Assembly (NCBI RefSeq): GCF_000223215.1 | Contig: NC_017243.1 | Coordinates: 2,542,001-2,606,000 of the forward strand | Reading direction: 5' to 3' | Origin: Brachyspira intermedia PWS/A | GTDB taxonomy: Bacteria; Spirochaetota; Brachyspiria; Brachyspirales; Brachyspiraceae | DNA length: 64,000 nt | Shown: one piece after another, positions 17,214 through 25,797 of the stretch | How the letters are laid out: each line of letters opens with the position of its first letter | Numbering within the stretch: position 1 is the stretch's first letter | Translations under genes and position numbers: made by a program | Notes under the pieces: generated by a model | Told to the model about the DNA's origin: nothing | The model's database searches: none | Seen by the model: only the letters and a program-made list of their open reading frames with translations

Positions 17214-19304
17214 ATGGGAAAAATATATAACCCAGAAAGTATTCGTAATGTTGCACTTCTAGGACATGTAGGAAGCGGTAAAACTAGTTTGAATGAAGCC
17301 TTACTCTATAGAGCCAAATCTATAGATAAAAAAGGTGAAATCGAAAGAGGAACTACAGTCAGTGACTATACAGACGAAGAAATTAAGCAAAAAATGTCCA
17401 TCAGAACTTCTTTAAGTTTTATAGAATGGAATGATCATAAAATTAATTTGCTGGACATTCCTGGGTCTGGTGATTTTAGCGGTGAAATTAACCCTGCTTT
17501 AAGAGTAGCTGAATCTTGTATTGTTGTTATAGATGCAGAATTCGGTATACAAATAGAAACTGAAAAACATTGGCAAATGGCTAATAATTTCAGAAGACCT
17601 AGAATAGTATTTATCAATAAAATAGATAAAGAAATGGTTGATCATAAAGCTTTATTAGAGAAAATCGAACATAACTTTAAAGAACCGCCTGTAGTTCCTA
17701 TACAAATACCTATGGGTAATGGTAAAGATTTTAAAGGTATAATAGATGTTATTTATCATAAAGCGTTTTTCAGAGATGAACATGGAAAAATTGTAGAGGC
17801 AGAAATACCTGAAGAATATTATGAAGAGTACAGAGCAACTCGCGACAGATTAAAAGAATTAGTATGCGAAGTTGATGATAGTCTTATGGAAAGGTATTTA
17901 GACGGCGGAAAGTTTACAGATGAAGAATATATTGAAGCTTTAACAAAATCTATACTTCAATATAAAGTAGTACCTATACTTTTTGGTACATCAATAAGAG
18001 ATATAGGTATGGGAGCTTTACTTGATACTATTATCAGATATATGCCTTCCCCTTCTTATGTACCTGTTACAGATGGTACTGATCTTTTAACTAATGAACC
18101 TGCAACTAGAACTATATTAGGTGATAATAATCCTTTTGCAGCATTTGTATTTAAAACTACTATAGACCAATATGCTGGAAGAATATCATTCTTTAAAGTT
18201 CGTTCAGGAAGCATAAAAAGCGGAGATGAAATATACAATTCAAGAACAGGAAAGAAAGAAAAAGTTTCTCATATATATATGGCTAGAGGAAAAAAACAAA
18301 TAGAAAGTGATACTATTACATCAGGAGATATAGGAGTATTGGCAAAACTTTCAGACTGCAGAACAGGTGATACTATAAGTGTTCCATCTGCTCCATTCCA
18401 ATTCCTACCTCTTAAAGTACCTCAGCCTATATACTTTACAGCTATTAAAATATTGAAAAATGATATAAAAGCTCTTGAAGTTCTTGATACTATATCTCAG
18501 GAAGATTTAACTTTCAATATAGAGTATGACAGCGAAACTAAAGAAACTATTATCAAAGCTATGGGTGCTTTACAGGTAAAATTAGCATTAGAAAGAGTAG
18601 TATCTCTTACTAAAGCAGAAATAGAACAAAGCGTTCCTAGGGTAGCTTATAGAGAAACTATAAGAAAACAGGCTCAGGCTCAATATAGACATAAAAAACA
18701 ATCCGGAGGAAGCGGACAATTTGGAGAAGTTCATTTAGAAGTTTCACCTCTGCCACGTGACGGCGGTTTTGAATTTATAAACGATATATTTGGAGGAGCT
18801 ATACCTAAACAGTATATACCGGGAGTAGAAAAAGGTATACAGGATGCATTAGCACAGGGACCTTTGGGTAAATATCCTATGGTTGATATTAAAGTAAGAC
18901 TATTTGACGGTAAATACCATGATGTAGACTCTAACGAATTGTCATTTAGAATAGCAGGTTCTATGGCAGCAAAAGAAGCATTCAAAAATGCAAGCCCTGT
19001 ATTATTAGAGCCTGTGATGAAAGTTACAGTTTATGTACCTGAAGAGTTTACTGGTTCTATAATGAATGAACTTACAGGTAAAAGAGGCAAAATTTTAGGT
19101 ATGGAGGCAGCATCTAATACAATACAAATGATTAAAGCTGAAGTGCCGCTATCTGAAATGCTTACTTATTCTATAGAGATGAAAGCATCTACTTCAGGAA
19201 GAGGTACTTTTGAAATGGAGCATTCTCACTATCAAGAGCTTACAGGTCCTTTGGCCGATAAGGTTATAGAGGAAAGAAAAGCATTGCTTGGCAGCGGAGA
19301 ATAA
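17214..19304 (+). CDS. Elongation factor G-like GTPase (second EF-G type)
   Basis: A 696-residue translational GTPase of the EF-G family. G1 is GHVGSGKTSL. The switch I segment is atypical (ERGTTVSDYTDEEIKQKMSI). G3 is DIPGSGDF, where EF-G has DTPGHVDF, and G4 is NKID. Domain II, the domain IV SGGSGQFGEVHLEV-type stretch and a C-terminal domain V are all present. The DIPGSGDF variant and the DYTDEE switch mark the EF-G-like subgroup rather than canonical FusA, so a role in translocation, ribosome recycling or stress is uncertain. I chose the ATG at 17214: the AGGAGG at 17201-17206 is at correct distance from it, while the in-frame ATG at 17208 is only one base from the SD. Confidence 0.9.
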   Translation: MGKIYNPESIRNVALLGHVGSGKTSLNEALLYRAKSIDKKGEIERGTTVSDYTDEEIKQKMSIRTSLSFIEWNDHKINLLDIPGSGDFSGEINPALRVAESCIVVIDAEFGIQIETEKHWQMANNFRRPRIVFINKIDKEMVDHKALLEKIEHNFKEPPVVPIQIPMGNGKDFKGIIDVIYHKAFFRDEHGKIVEAEIPEEYYEEYRATRDRLKELVCEVDDSLMERYLDGGKFTDEEYIEALTKSILQYKVVPILFGTSIRDIGMGALLDTIIRYMPSPSYVPVTDGTDLLTNEPATRTILGDNNPFAAFVFKTTIDQYAGRISFFKVRSGSIKSGDEIYNSRTGKKEKVSHIYMARGKKQIESDTITSGDIGVLAKLSDCRTGDTISVPSAPFQFLPLKVPQPIYFTAIKILKNDIKALEVLDTISQEDLTFNIEYDSETKETIIKAMGALQVKLALERVVSLTKAEIEQSVPRVAYRETIRKQAQAQYRHKKQSGGSGQFGEVHLEVSPLPRDGGFEFINDIFGGAIPKQYIPGVEKGIQDALAQGPLGKYPMVDIKVRLFDGKYHDVDSNELSFRIAGSMAAKEAFKNASPVLLEPVMKVTVYVPEEFTGSIMNELTGKRGKILGMEAASNTIQMIKAEVPLSEMLTYSIEMKASTSGRGTFEMEHSHYQELTGPLADKVIEERKALLGSGE

Positions 19305-19332
19305 AATTAGGGTTTAGTATATAAAAATAAAG

Positions 19333-19361
19333 TTGATATTTTTTATATACTATCATATAAT
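19333..19361 (+). promoter_or_regulatory. Promoter of the EIIA-zinc ribbon gene
   Basis: TTGATA at 19333-19338, a 17-base spacer and a perfect TATAAT at 19356-19361, 30 bases upstream of the ATG at 19392. Confidence 0.75.
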
Positions 19362-19391
19362 ATTAGAATATGTATAAAACTAGGAGATTGT

Positions 19392-20210
19392 ATGCTCAAA
19401 ATAATTGACAAAATCACAAAAGAACATGTATTTGAAGATTTGGAATCAAAAGACAAAGAATCACTTTTTAGAGCGTTAAGTGAAAAAATTGCACCAGTTG
19501 CTTCTGCATCTGCAGATGCTATCTTTGATGCATTCAAAAAACGTGAAGATGAATACACTACTAATATTGGAAACGGGGTTGCTGTTCCTCATGGAAGAAT
19601 ACAAGGTTATGGAAAAACAGATATATTCGTTGGTTTCTTAAAAAATGAAATTAACTACGATTCAGACTCTGATGAAAAAAGCCCTGTTAAACTTGTATTT
19701 GCCATACTTTCAGATCTTGATAACCCTCAAGATTACCTTTTAAATCTTTCTCAAATTTTCTTCTTAGTTAACCAAAAAGAAATACTTGATAAAGTAATGG
19801 CTACTAAAAGCTATGATGAACTTGCTGCTGTTTTAGAATCATTCAAAAAATTAGATGAAAAATTTGAAGCTGAAAAACAAATCAAATTCTTAATCGAACT
19901 TGAAAGAGCTGAAATACAAATCAAAGCTTATGAACTTTATAGTTCTACTCACTCTCAGCAAAAATCTGATGTTGTTTTAGAAGAGTACAAAAAATATAAA
20001 GACACTATTCTTAGCAAAATAGATGTTGCTGTTTTAGAAAATTATAAGAGAATTAAAGAAAATAAAGGTGAGGCTTTAGCTAAAATTGAAAATTACAAAT
20101 GCAGTGCTTGTAATGTAGCTATACCTAAAATGACTGTTAATGAAGTTAGAAGACAAAATCAAATTATTATGTGTTTCCACTGCGGAAGAATATTATTCAC
20201 TACTGACTGA
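19392..20210 (+). CDS. PTS EIIA (fructose/nitrogen type) domain fused to C-terminal zinc ribbon
   Basis: A 272-residue cytoplasmic protein. Residues about 1-150 form a PTS_EIIA_2 domain: FKKREDEYTTNIGNGVAVPH, with the phosphorylatable His in AVPHGR, then FAILSDLDNPQDYLLNLSQI. A charged helical or coiled-coil segment (about 155-235) follows. A zinc ribbon closes the protein, with YKCSACNVAIPKMTVNEVRR and MCFHCGRILF (two CxxC pairs), like the C4 ribbon that ends DUF164/CT398 proteins. No EIIB or EIIC is nearby, so a regulatory role like PtsN is likely. The ribbon suggests binding to nucleic acid or a protein target. It starts at ATG 19392 with AGGAG upstream and its own promoter. The fusion is unusual. 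Confidence 0.85.
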   Translation: MLKIIDKITKEHVFEDLESKDKESLFRALSEKIAPVASASADAIFDAFKKREDEYTTNIGNGVAVPHGRIQGYGKTDIFVGFLKNEINYDSDSDEKSPVKLVFAILSDLDNPQDYLLNLSQIFFLVNQKEILDKVMATKSYDELAAVLESFKKLDEKFEAEKQIKFLIELERAEIQIKAYELYSSTHSQQKSDVVLEEYKKYKDTILSKIDVAVLENYKRIKENKGEALAKIENYKCSACNVAIPKMTVNEVRRQNQIIMCFHCGRILFTTD

Positions 20211-20218
20211 TAACATTA

Positions 20219-20629
20219 ATGATAAGTAATTTATTAAAAATATGGACAGCTAAAAGAAATATTTTAATAATACTTCTTTTAGCTTTCCTTTATATTTCAT
20301 GTTCACCTAATAAACCTAGCTCAAGCATTTCTGAGTTTTATAATTACCCTAACCCATTTAGTCCGTCTAAAGAGAATACTACTTATAAAGTTTCTATTAA
20401 TAGCGGAGAAATTATAAGTGCTAAAGTAGAAATATACTCTCAAAACGGTGATTTAATGGACTCAAAAGATTTAACTATTGATGCTTCCAAAAAAACAGCT
20501 ACTTGTATATGGTCTGGACTTGATAAAAATGGAAAGTATCTTCCTTCTGCTGTTTATGATGCTAAAGTAACAGTAAAAGATAATCAAGATTCTACATTTA
20601 CAGCTGAATTCAAAACTTCTATAAGATAA
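20219..20629 (+). CDS. Small lipoprotein with FlgD-like Ig domain
   Basis: A 136-residue predicted lipoprotein. The hydrophobic signal NILIILLLAFLYISCSPNK supplies a lipobox with Cys near residue 28. The mature part opens with FYNYPNPFSPSKENTTYKVS and contains WSGLDKNGKYLPSAVYDAKV. Together these are the hallmarks of a FlgD-type immunoglobulin-like fold, often found at the C-termini of secreted proteins. It begins 8 bases after the EIIA-zinc ribbon stop, so it is in the same operon although no strong SD is visible. An envelope location is predicted. The function is unknown. Confidence 0.78.
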   Translation: MISNLLKIWTAKRNILIILLLAFLYISCSPNKPSSSISEFYNYPNPFSPSKENTTYKVSINSGEIISAKVEIYSQNGDLMDSKDLTIDASKKTATCIWSGLDKNGKYLPSAVYDAKVTVKDNQDSTFTAEFKTSIR

Positions 20630-20636
20630 AAACTAA

Positions 20637-20970
20637 TATATACTTAAACAAATATACTTTGTCAATTCCTATATTTTATAAATATATTATCAACTTTTTT
20701 GCCGCTCAAAAAAGTTGCAAAAAACGCATATACTACAGCTTAATATTTTAAGAATACGTATTAAATGTAATATAACACCATGATTTTATCTAAAAAATGC
20801 AGTCTTTCGCATGCAGTAGTCAGGCTTCGCAATCTGAGGTTTCGGTAAAAGAACTTGGAATGTTACAAAGTAAACAGAACAGCACGACTGTGTGCTTCGC
20901 AGGGCTAGTCCCAACAAATAATAAAAATAATAAAATAATTTTTGACAAAATATAGTTGTTTGGGTATATA
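20637..20970. repeat. Intergenic repeat element 3
   Basis: A unit of about 334 bp. The left end on the minus strand is TTGACA-N17-TATATA (20665-20637); the right end on the plus strand is TTGACA-N17-TATATA (20942-20970). The interior holds the shared modules ATCAACTTTTTTGCCGC/CAAAAAAGTTG (about 20690), a TTAAATGTAATATAAC stretch, AAAATGCAGTCTTTCG (about 20800) and GGGCTAGTCCC (about 20905). It occupies the 20630-21068 gap. No gene is supported inside it. Confidence 0.75.
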
Positions 20971-20994
20971 TATATAAACTTTTTATTCATGTAA

Positions 20995-21035
20995 TAAAAA
21001 ATCTCTAACAGCTAAAACTGATAGAGATTTTTTTA
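20995..21035. terminator. Terminator between element 3 and the unknown gene
   Basis: The arms AAAAATCTCT and AGAGATTTTT enclose AACAGCTAAAACTGAT, with T runs on both strands. It can end the minus-strand gene 21069-22193 and also stop transcription leaving repeat element 3 on the plus strand. Confidence 0.75.
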
Positions 21036-21068
21036 TTTATACATTCATAAGAAATCATATTATATTTT

Positions 21069-22193
21069 TTATGAATTAGAATTTTTTATTTTTTCTATCC
21101 AACTATTATATTCTTCATCTGATATCTCATCTAGTATTTTTACATAAGGTTTCAATTTCTGATGAGGTTTTGTGAAGTAGCTTATATCCCATTTTACAGG
21201 TTTTGCCCACATTCCTTCACTATCCATAATCAATATGTGAGTGCCGTCCAAGTCAGGAATTTCTTCCGGTGACATATCACTGTATAATATTTTGTAGCAA
21301 TCCAATTCTCCGTTCTCATCTTCAATATTATAAGTACCGTCTTTTTGAAGAGCATATATAGTGTAGTATTGCTGATGCGCCTCTGCCTCCATTAATTCTT
21401 GAGGATGCTCATTTCCAGCGGCTATATTATAAATAGTTTCATTAAACTCATAATTATCTATGCCGTATCTTTTTAATAATCCTTTTTTATATAATTCTGC
21501 TTCTAATAAAGTTATAAGATAGTAGCCATTGCTCATATCTGAAGCCTCTATATAAAAACCTCTCTGAACTTTAGGTGAAAGAACAAGAATTTTTGTTTTA
21601 TAGCAGGCTTCTATACCAATATGTACATAAGATAAAGCATTAACATAACCTTCTAAATATTCTATATGATCCTCAAGTCCTAAATTAATAAAATATTTTC
21701 TTAAATCCTGATTAGAACATATAACAGTCATAACAGGAGGTATCATCATATCAATTCCAATAAATGCCTCTAAAGGTTTATAATCCAATCTGTACATAAT
21801 ATCTATATTAATGCGGGCTATATCATCATCGGTAAGATCATCTTCATCTACATTGTAAAGCTGAGCAGCATTCTCTATGAAACGGCAGGCATTATCTATA
21901 TTTCTAAAAAATAAATTAATAATCTTTTTGCCTATTTCATCATCTACTATATCTTCATGATGAAGTGAATGTCCTACAAAATTAGCAGCATAATATGATT
22001 TTAATATATCCATATTTTCAAATTCTGATGCTATTTGTCTGCATATATCCAATTCTTTATCATGATTTTCTTTTACATACTCTTTTAATTTCAAAAATTT
22101 CTCATTTTGAGATATAAGTTTTTTATTTGCTACCTCTTCAATATTTGATTTTTGCTTAGTGTAGTCAATATACTCTTTTACTATGTCTTCCAT
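21069..22193 (-). CDS. Uncharacterised cytoplasmic protein, 374 aa
   Basis: I do not recognise this family. The protein has 374 residues, is acidic, and has no signal peptide or membrane helix. The first part is helical with charged segments (EEVANKKLISQNEKFLKLKE). A middle part contains YYAANFVGHSLHHEDIVDDE and DYKPLEAFIGIDMMIPPVM. The C-terminal part looks like a beta-rich domain (NGYYLITLLEAELYKKG; GTHILIMDSEGMWAKPVKWD) rich in aromatic residues. The codon use is typical of the window. A clear SD (AGGAGATAT) precedes the ATG at 22193, and the DUF554 gene lies 36 bp upstream in the same direction, so they may share a transcript. No function is proposed. Confidence 0.7.
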   Translation of the reverse strand: MEDIVKEYIDYTKQKSNIEEVANKKLISQNEKFLKLKEYVKENHDKELDICRQIASEFENMDILKSYYAANFVGHSLHHEDIVDDEIGKKIINLFFRNIDNACRFIENAAQLYNVDEDDLTDDDIARINIDIMYRLDYKPLEAFIGIDMMIPPVMTVICSNQDLRKYFINLGLEDHIEYLEGYVNALSYVHIGIEACYKTKILVLSPKVQRGFYIEASDMSNGYYLITLLEAELYKKGLLKRYGIDNYEFNETIYNIAAGNEHPQELMEAEAHQQYYTIYALQKDGTYNIEDENGELDCYKILYSDMSPEEIPDLDGTHILIMDSEGMWAKPVKWDISYFTKPHQKLKPYVKILDEISDEEYNSWIEKIKNSNS

Positions 22194-22229
22194 TGATAAT
22201 ATCTCCTAACATTTTTTATATATATTATA

Positions 22230-22928
22230 TCATAAAAATTGAATATAAGGTATAAGTAAAACAAGTAAAATAGAATAAATTAATGCAGGAAGGAAATCTC
22301 CTGTTTTTATTTTGGCTAATTTCAATAAATTTATTCCTATCATCATAACAGTAGCACCGCCAACAGCGGAAACTTCATTAAGCATAGTTTCAGATACATA
22401 AGGCTCTAAAAAAGATGAAAGTATAGTCAAAGCTCCTTGATAAACAAATATGCTTATTATTGAAAAAGCAACACCTATACCATAAACTGTAGACATAAAT
22501 ACCGCAACAAATCCGTCTATTACGCTTTTTGTAAATATTAAATCATATACGCCTTGGGTACCTGCCTGAAATGAACCTACTATAGACATTGAACCTGAAC
22601 AAAAAAGTATTGAGGAAGTAAGAAAACCTAAAGCAAAATTGCCTGAATTCTCTTTGAAAGCAAATTTATTTTTTAAAAACTCTCCAAATAATTCTATTTT
22701 TTCTTCTATCCTAAAAAATGTACCAGTAACTCCTCCAAGCATAATTGACACTGCAAATATTAATATATGCTTTGTAGTTATAGCCATAGTTATACCGATA
22801 GTAAGAGATATTATACCGGCAGCAATAAAAACAGGCTCTTCATACCTTTTTGATAATTTATTTTTGAATGCAAAACCTATAATAGAACCAACAAGTACAG
22901 CTATCATATTAACGAAAACGGCTATCAT
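22230..22928 (-). CDS. DUF554 family membrane protein (YdfK-like)
   Basis: A 232-residue integral membrane protein with about six to seven hydrophobic segments. It starts MIAVFVNMIAVLVGSIIGF. The motifs GIISLTIGITMA, MLGGVTGTFFRIEEKIE, FCSGSMSIVGSFQAG and TVYGIGVAFSI are the recognisable blocks of DUF554. The family is widespread in low-GC bacteria and is presumed to transport a small solute, but the substrate is unknown. The length is normal. The gene lies between aroK and the unknown gene 21069-22193, all on the minus strand. Confidence 0.87.
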   Translation of the reverse strand: MIAVFVNMIAVLVGSIIGFAFKNKLSKRYEEPVFIAAGIISLTIGITMAITTKHILIFAVSIMLGGVTGTFFRIEEKIELFGEFLKNKFAFKENSGNFALGFLTSSILFCSGSMSIVGSFQAGTQGVYDLIFTKSVIDGFVAVFMSTVYGIGVAFSIISIFVYQGALTILSSFLEPYVSETMLNEVSAVGGATVMMIGINLLKLAKIKTGDFLPALIYSILLVLLIPYIQFL

Positions 22929-23016
22929 ATTTTAATCCTAACATTATTATAATATATAATTTGCTATATAAATAAAATAATATAATACTTCTTTTTGTTT
23001 TTATCAATAGTAATTT

Positions 23017-23544
23017 TTAAATATAATCAATGATACAATCATAAAATTTTTTAAAAGTATTATCAATATTATCTTCCCAAGTATTATGTGTGAATATAAT
23101 ATGTGCTGATTCTCTGTATAAGCCATCTCTTTGTTTAGATAATTCTAATAATTTATTTTTATCTTTAGCTAGAAGAGGTCTTTCTGTAGGGTCAATATTT
23201 TCAAGTATAATATCAGGATTTCTATCTATAAAAATAGTTAATCCTTTATCTTTCATGATATTTCTATTTTTTTCAGCTAGAACTATACCGCCTCCTGTGG
23301 ATATGACAGCATTATTTAAATTACTCAATTCTTCGAGAACTTCGCTTTCAATATTTCTAAAATAAGGCTCTCCATTTTCAGCAAAAATATTTGTTATAGT
23401 CCTGCCCTCTTTATGCTCTATAAAAGAATCCATATCGTACAAATCATAATTTAATTTTTCAGCAAGCATTTTTGATAATGCACTTTTTCCGCATCCGGGT
23501 AAACCTACAATAAATATAATCTTATTATTTTTTATATTATTCAT
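23017..23544 (-). CDS. aroK: Shikimate kinase
   Basis: A 175-residue enzyme that phosphorylates shikimate with ATP, the fifth step of the chorismate pathway. It has the P-loop IFIVGLPGCGKSALS. The shikimate-binding DMDSFIEHKEGRTITNIF, ENGEPYFRNIE (binding Arg) and ISTGGGIVL (Walker B-like GGG) follow, then the lid region DPTERPLLA. I chose the ATG at 23544: it overlaps the pheA stop (ATGAATAA), with AGGTG upstream inside pheA, so translation is coupled. An in-frame GTG at 23553 is less likely. With pheA upstream this is an aromatic amino acid operon; aroF is elsewhere at 58 kb. Confidence 0.93.
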   Translation of the reverse strand: MNNIKNNKIIFIVGLPGCGKSALSKMLAEKLNYDLYDMDSFIEHKEGRTITNIFAENGEPYFRNIESEVLEELSNLNNAVISTGGGIVLAEKNRNIMKDKGLTIFIDRNPDIILENIDPTERPLLAKDKNKLLELSKQRDGLYRESAHIIFTHNTWEDNIDNTFKKFYDCIIDYI

Positions 23545-24661
23545 TATACACACCTAAAACAATTAAATTTTCTACACTGTTTTTGAACTCTTCAAATTCT
23601 TTTTTACTTTTTTCAAAATCACCTGTCATATCAATATAAAAATAATACTGCCATTTTCTTTCAACATGCGGACGGCTTACTATAGAAGTTAAATTAAAAC
23701 TTTTTAATTTATTCAAAGAATCTGCCAAACTCCCGTTTTCATGAGGAAGTAAAAATCTTATAGTCATCTTATTGCCTTTTTTCAAAGCATTATCATAATT
23801 AGCAACTATAATAAAACGGGTTGTATTTCCTTTAATATTTTCAATATTCTCTTCTAGCATTTCTAAATCATAAATTTTACTGGCATGCTTATTAGAAATC
23901 GAAGCCAATTCTTTATCATCTCCATTAGAAACTATGAATGCCGCTTCTGCTGTATTAGATGCTGTTATCTCTTCAAAATTATTTTCTTTTATAAAATTAG
24001 AACATTGCTTCAAAGCCTGATGATGAGATATAACTTTTTTAATATCCTTTATATTAGTACCTTTTTTTGCCATAAGTCCATATTCTATAGGAAGATAAAC
24101 TTCTCCTACTATTTTACAATTATAATCTGCAAGTATATCCAAAACTTCATTAACCATTCCTGTAGAAGAATTTTCTAAAGGCAAAACTCCGTAATAACAT
24201 TCTCCGCTTCTTATACTTTCAAGCACATCATCAAAATGTTCTTTCTTTATAAGTTTAGCATTCTCTCCGAAAAATTTTAAAGCAGCTTCATGTCCGTTTC
24301 CGCCCTCTCTGCCCTGATACACTATTTTTTCATCGTATTTTATATTTTCTTTATCATCTTCTTTTTTATCTTCTTCAGCATTATATTCATCAATCAAATG
24401 TTTCTGAAGCTGTTTTGATGTATACATTATATCATTATAAATAGTAGTAATTAAACTAGACAATTCTTTATTTTCAAGCAATTCTATTTTTTTTGCTATA
24501 ACTTCTTTTTCTCTTTTTGGATCGAATATAGGGGCATTATATTTCTTTTTTGTCTCCCCTACTTTCAAGCTTACTTTCATTCTTTCATCTATCAAATTTA
24601 CTATTTGCTTATCTATTCTATCAATATCTTTTCTTAATTCCTGTAATTCATCATTAAGCAT
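23537..24661 (-). CDS. pheA: Bifunctional chorismate mutase / prephenate dehydratase (P-protein)
   Basis: A 374-residue enzyme for phenylalanine synthesis, converting chorismate to prephenate and then to phenylpyruvate. The N-terminal AroQ chorismate mutase (about 1-90) contains LRKDIDRIDKQIVNLIDERM and APIFDPKREKEV. The prephenate dehydratase domain (about 110-285) has VYQGREGGNGHEAALKFFG, GVLPLENSSTGMV, ISHHQALKQC and NTTRFIIV with the catalytic Thr. The C-terminal ACT domain (about 295-374) has FLLPHENGSLADSLNKLKSF, the site of feedback binding by phenylalanine in this family. aroK overlaps the 3' end. The consensus promoter at 24695-24723 lies within the end of an intergenic repeat. Confidence 0.95.
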   Translation of the reverse strand: MLNDELQELRKDIDRIDKQIVNLIDERMKVSLKVGETKKKYNAPIFDPKREKEVIAKKIELLENKELSSLITTIYNDIMYTSKQLQKHLIDEYNAEEDKKEDDKENIKYDEKIVYQGREGGNGHEAALKFFGENAKLIKKEHFDDVLESIRSGECYYGVLPLENSSTGMVNEVLDILADYNCKIVGEVYLPIEYGLMAKKGTNIKDIKKVISHHQALKQCSNFIKENNFEEITASNTAEAAFIVSNGDDKELASISNKHASKIYDLEMLEENIENIKGNTTRFIIVANYDNALKKGNKMTIRFLLPHENGSLADSLNKLKSFNLTSIVSRPHVERKWQYYFYIDMTGDFEKSKKEFEEFKNSVENLIVLGVYNE

Positions 24662-24694
24662 AGTTATGTCCTTTTATAGTTTTTAATATTTAAG

Positions 24695-24723
24695 ATTATA
24701 CCTAAACAAATATACTTTGTCAA
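24695..24723 (-). promoter_or_regulatory. Consensus promoter of pheA-aroK, formed by a repeat end
   Basis: On the minus strand TTGACA (24723-24718), 17 bases (AAGTATATTTGTTTAGG) and a perfect TATAAT (24700-24695). The pheA ATG is 34 bases downstream. The same 29-bp sequence, with small changes, forms the ends of the intergenic repeats. Confidence 0.75.
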
Positions 24724-24928
24724 AAAATAGTTTTTATATTTTTATTATTTTCGGGGACTAGCCCCAGAACCCCAGTTCTTTTACCGAGTAGGTACCTTTC
24801 GGTATTGATATAAGGCACAGCCCGCCTCGCTGTGCGTGCCGACGAAGTCCACCTATGGTGTCAGCAGGTGAGAACCAAAAAAACTGCATTTATGGTCTAA
24901 ATTTAGGTTATATCCTATATTTAATAAG
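24695..24928. repeat. Intergenic repeat element 4a
   Basis: Begins with the outward promoter end facing pheA. It then carries the palindrome GGGGACTAGCCCC (about 24752), ACCCCAGTTCTTTTACC, a GC-rich core (GGCACAGCCCGCCTCGCTGTGCG) and AACTGCATTTATGGTCTAAATTTAGG. These are the modules of elements 2, 3 and 5 in inverse order. It runs directly into element 4b. Elements 4a and 4b with the stretch to 25620 fill the 1 kb gap between pheA and the lipoprotein gene. Confidence 0.7.
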
Positions 24929-25241
24929 TATATACCAAAACAACTATATTTTGTCAAAAATAAAACTATAGTTTCTTTTTAATATATGGGGCTTTGCCCC
25001 ATACCCCAGTTCTTTTATTGGTATAAAAGAACCAAAACAACTGCATTTTTAACCTTAATTTAGGCTATATCATACATTTAATACATATATTTTTAATATA
25101 AAGTTCTAACAATTGCGTTTTTCGCGTAGCGTATCCGAAGGATAAAAACTTTGGCGAAGCCCGCAGAGCGTGTGCGGCAAAAAAGTTGATAATTTTACAT
25201 AAAGTGCATCGATTGACAAACTTAAAAATTTTCAGTATCTA
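24929..25241. repeat. Intergenic repeat element 4b
   Basis: The left end on the minus strand is TTGACA-N17-TATATA (24957-24929); the right end on the plus strand is TTGACA-N17-TATCTA (25213-25241). Inside are GGGGCTTTGCCCC, ACCCCAGTTCTTTTA, AACTGCATTTTTAACC, the TTAATACATATATTTTTAAT module and GCGGCAAAAAAGTTGATAA. These are the same modules as in element 7, inverted. Confidence 0.7.
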
Positions 25242-25620
25242 CTAAATAGATATAAAATTGTAAAGGCGTAAATTTAATAAAAGCTAGGGCGTAGGCTGTA
25301 ATATCTATACAAAACAAAAAAGAATATGAAAGTTATAATTGCAAAATAGATTAACAAATATAATGGGCGGGGAATTAGAAAAAAATTCAAAAGAAATTTT
25401 ATTTACATCCCCACCCTTTAAAATTAAAAATTTATATTGAAAAACATTTTATTTATATTTATAGCCAATCAAGAAAAAGCATGCCCACCCAAGTGTTTTT
25501 TAGTTTAGCTACTTTAACAACACGCGGTAAATTGAATTTAGGATTATAGTAAATGTTTAATTATTGATTAATTTATTTTTATAGCTAGTTCAACGCGTGG
25601 TAAAGTGACTTTATAAATAT
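25242..25620. other. Unexplained intergenic stretch with two similar short coding-like tails
   Basis: No full gene is supported. On the minus strand two short open stretches resemble each other: one reads FNLPRVVKVAKLKNTWVGML (near 25460-25550), the other KVTLPRVELAIKIN followed by a stop (near 25570-25615). A GGGCGGGGAATT / ATCCCCACCC pair lies around 25362-25415. This may be a decayed repeat family or the remains of a duplicated gene. Confidence 0.35.
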
Positions 25621-25621
25621 A

Positions 25622-25662
25622 AAAAAACCTGCCATAATAAAACTATTAAGACAGGCTTTTAT
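25622..25662 (-). terminator. Weak terminator after lipoprotein gene
   Basis: The arms CCTGCC and GACAGG form an imperfect stem with AAA/CTTT extension. The minus-strand tail is TTTTTTTATA. It lies 17 bases beyond the restored end (25679) of the lipoprotein gene, which supports that restored end. Confidence 0.5.
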
Positions 25663-25797
25663 TATAATATTGATTGATTTAATTTAATAAACTTTGTTTC
25701 CAGTTATTATCTACTAATTTTAAATTAATTTTCATTCCTGTACTTGAAATAAAACTGCATTCGTTATTTAAAGCATATCCCTTAGTTAGAGTAAATG

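Noticed and set aside
24752-24764. GGGGACTAGCCCC palindrome as an operator
   Set aside because: It recurs in several repeat elements in the same setting, so it belongs to the repeat and is not a gene-specific operator.
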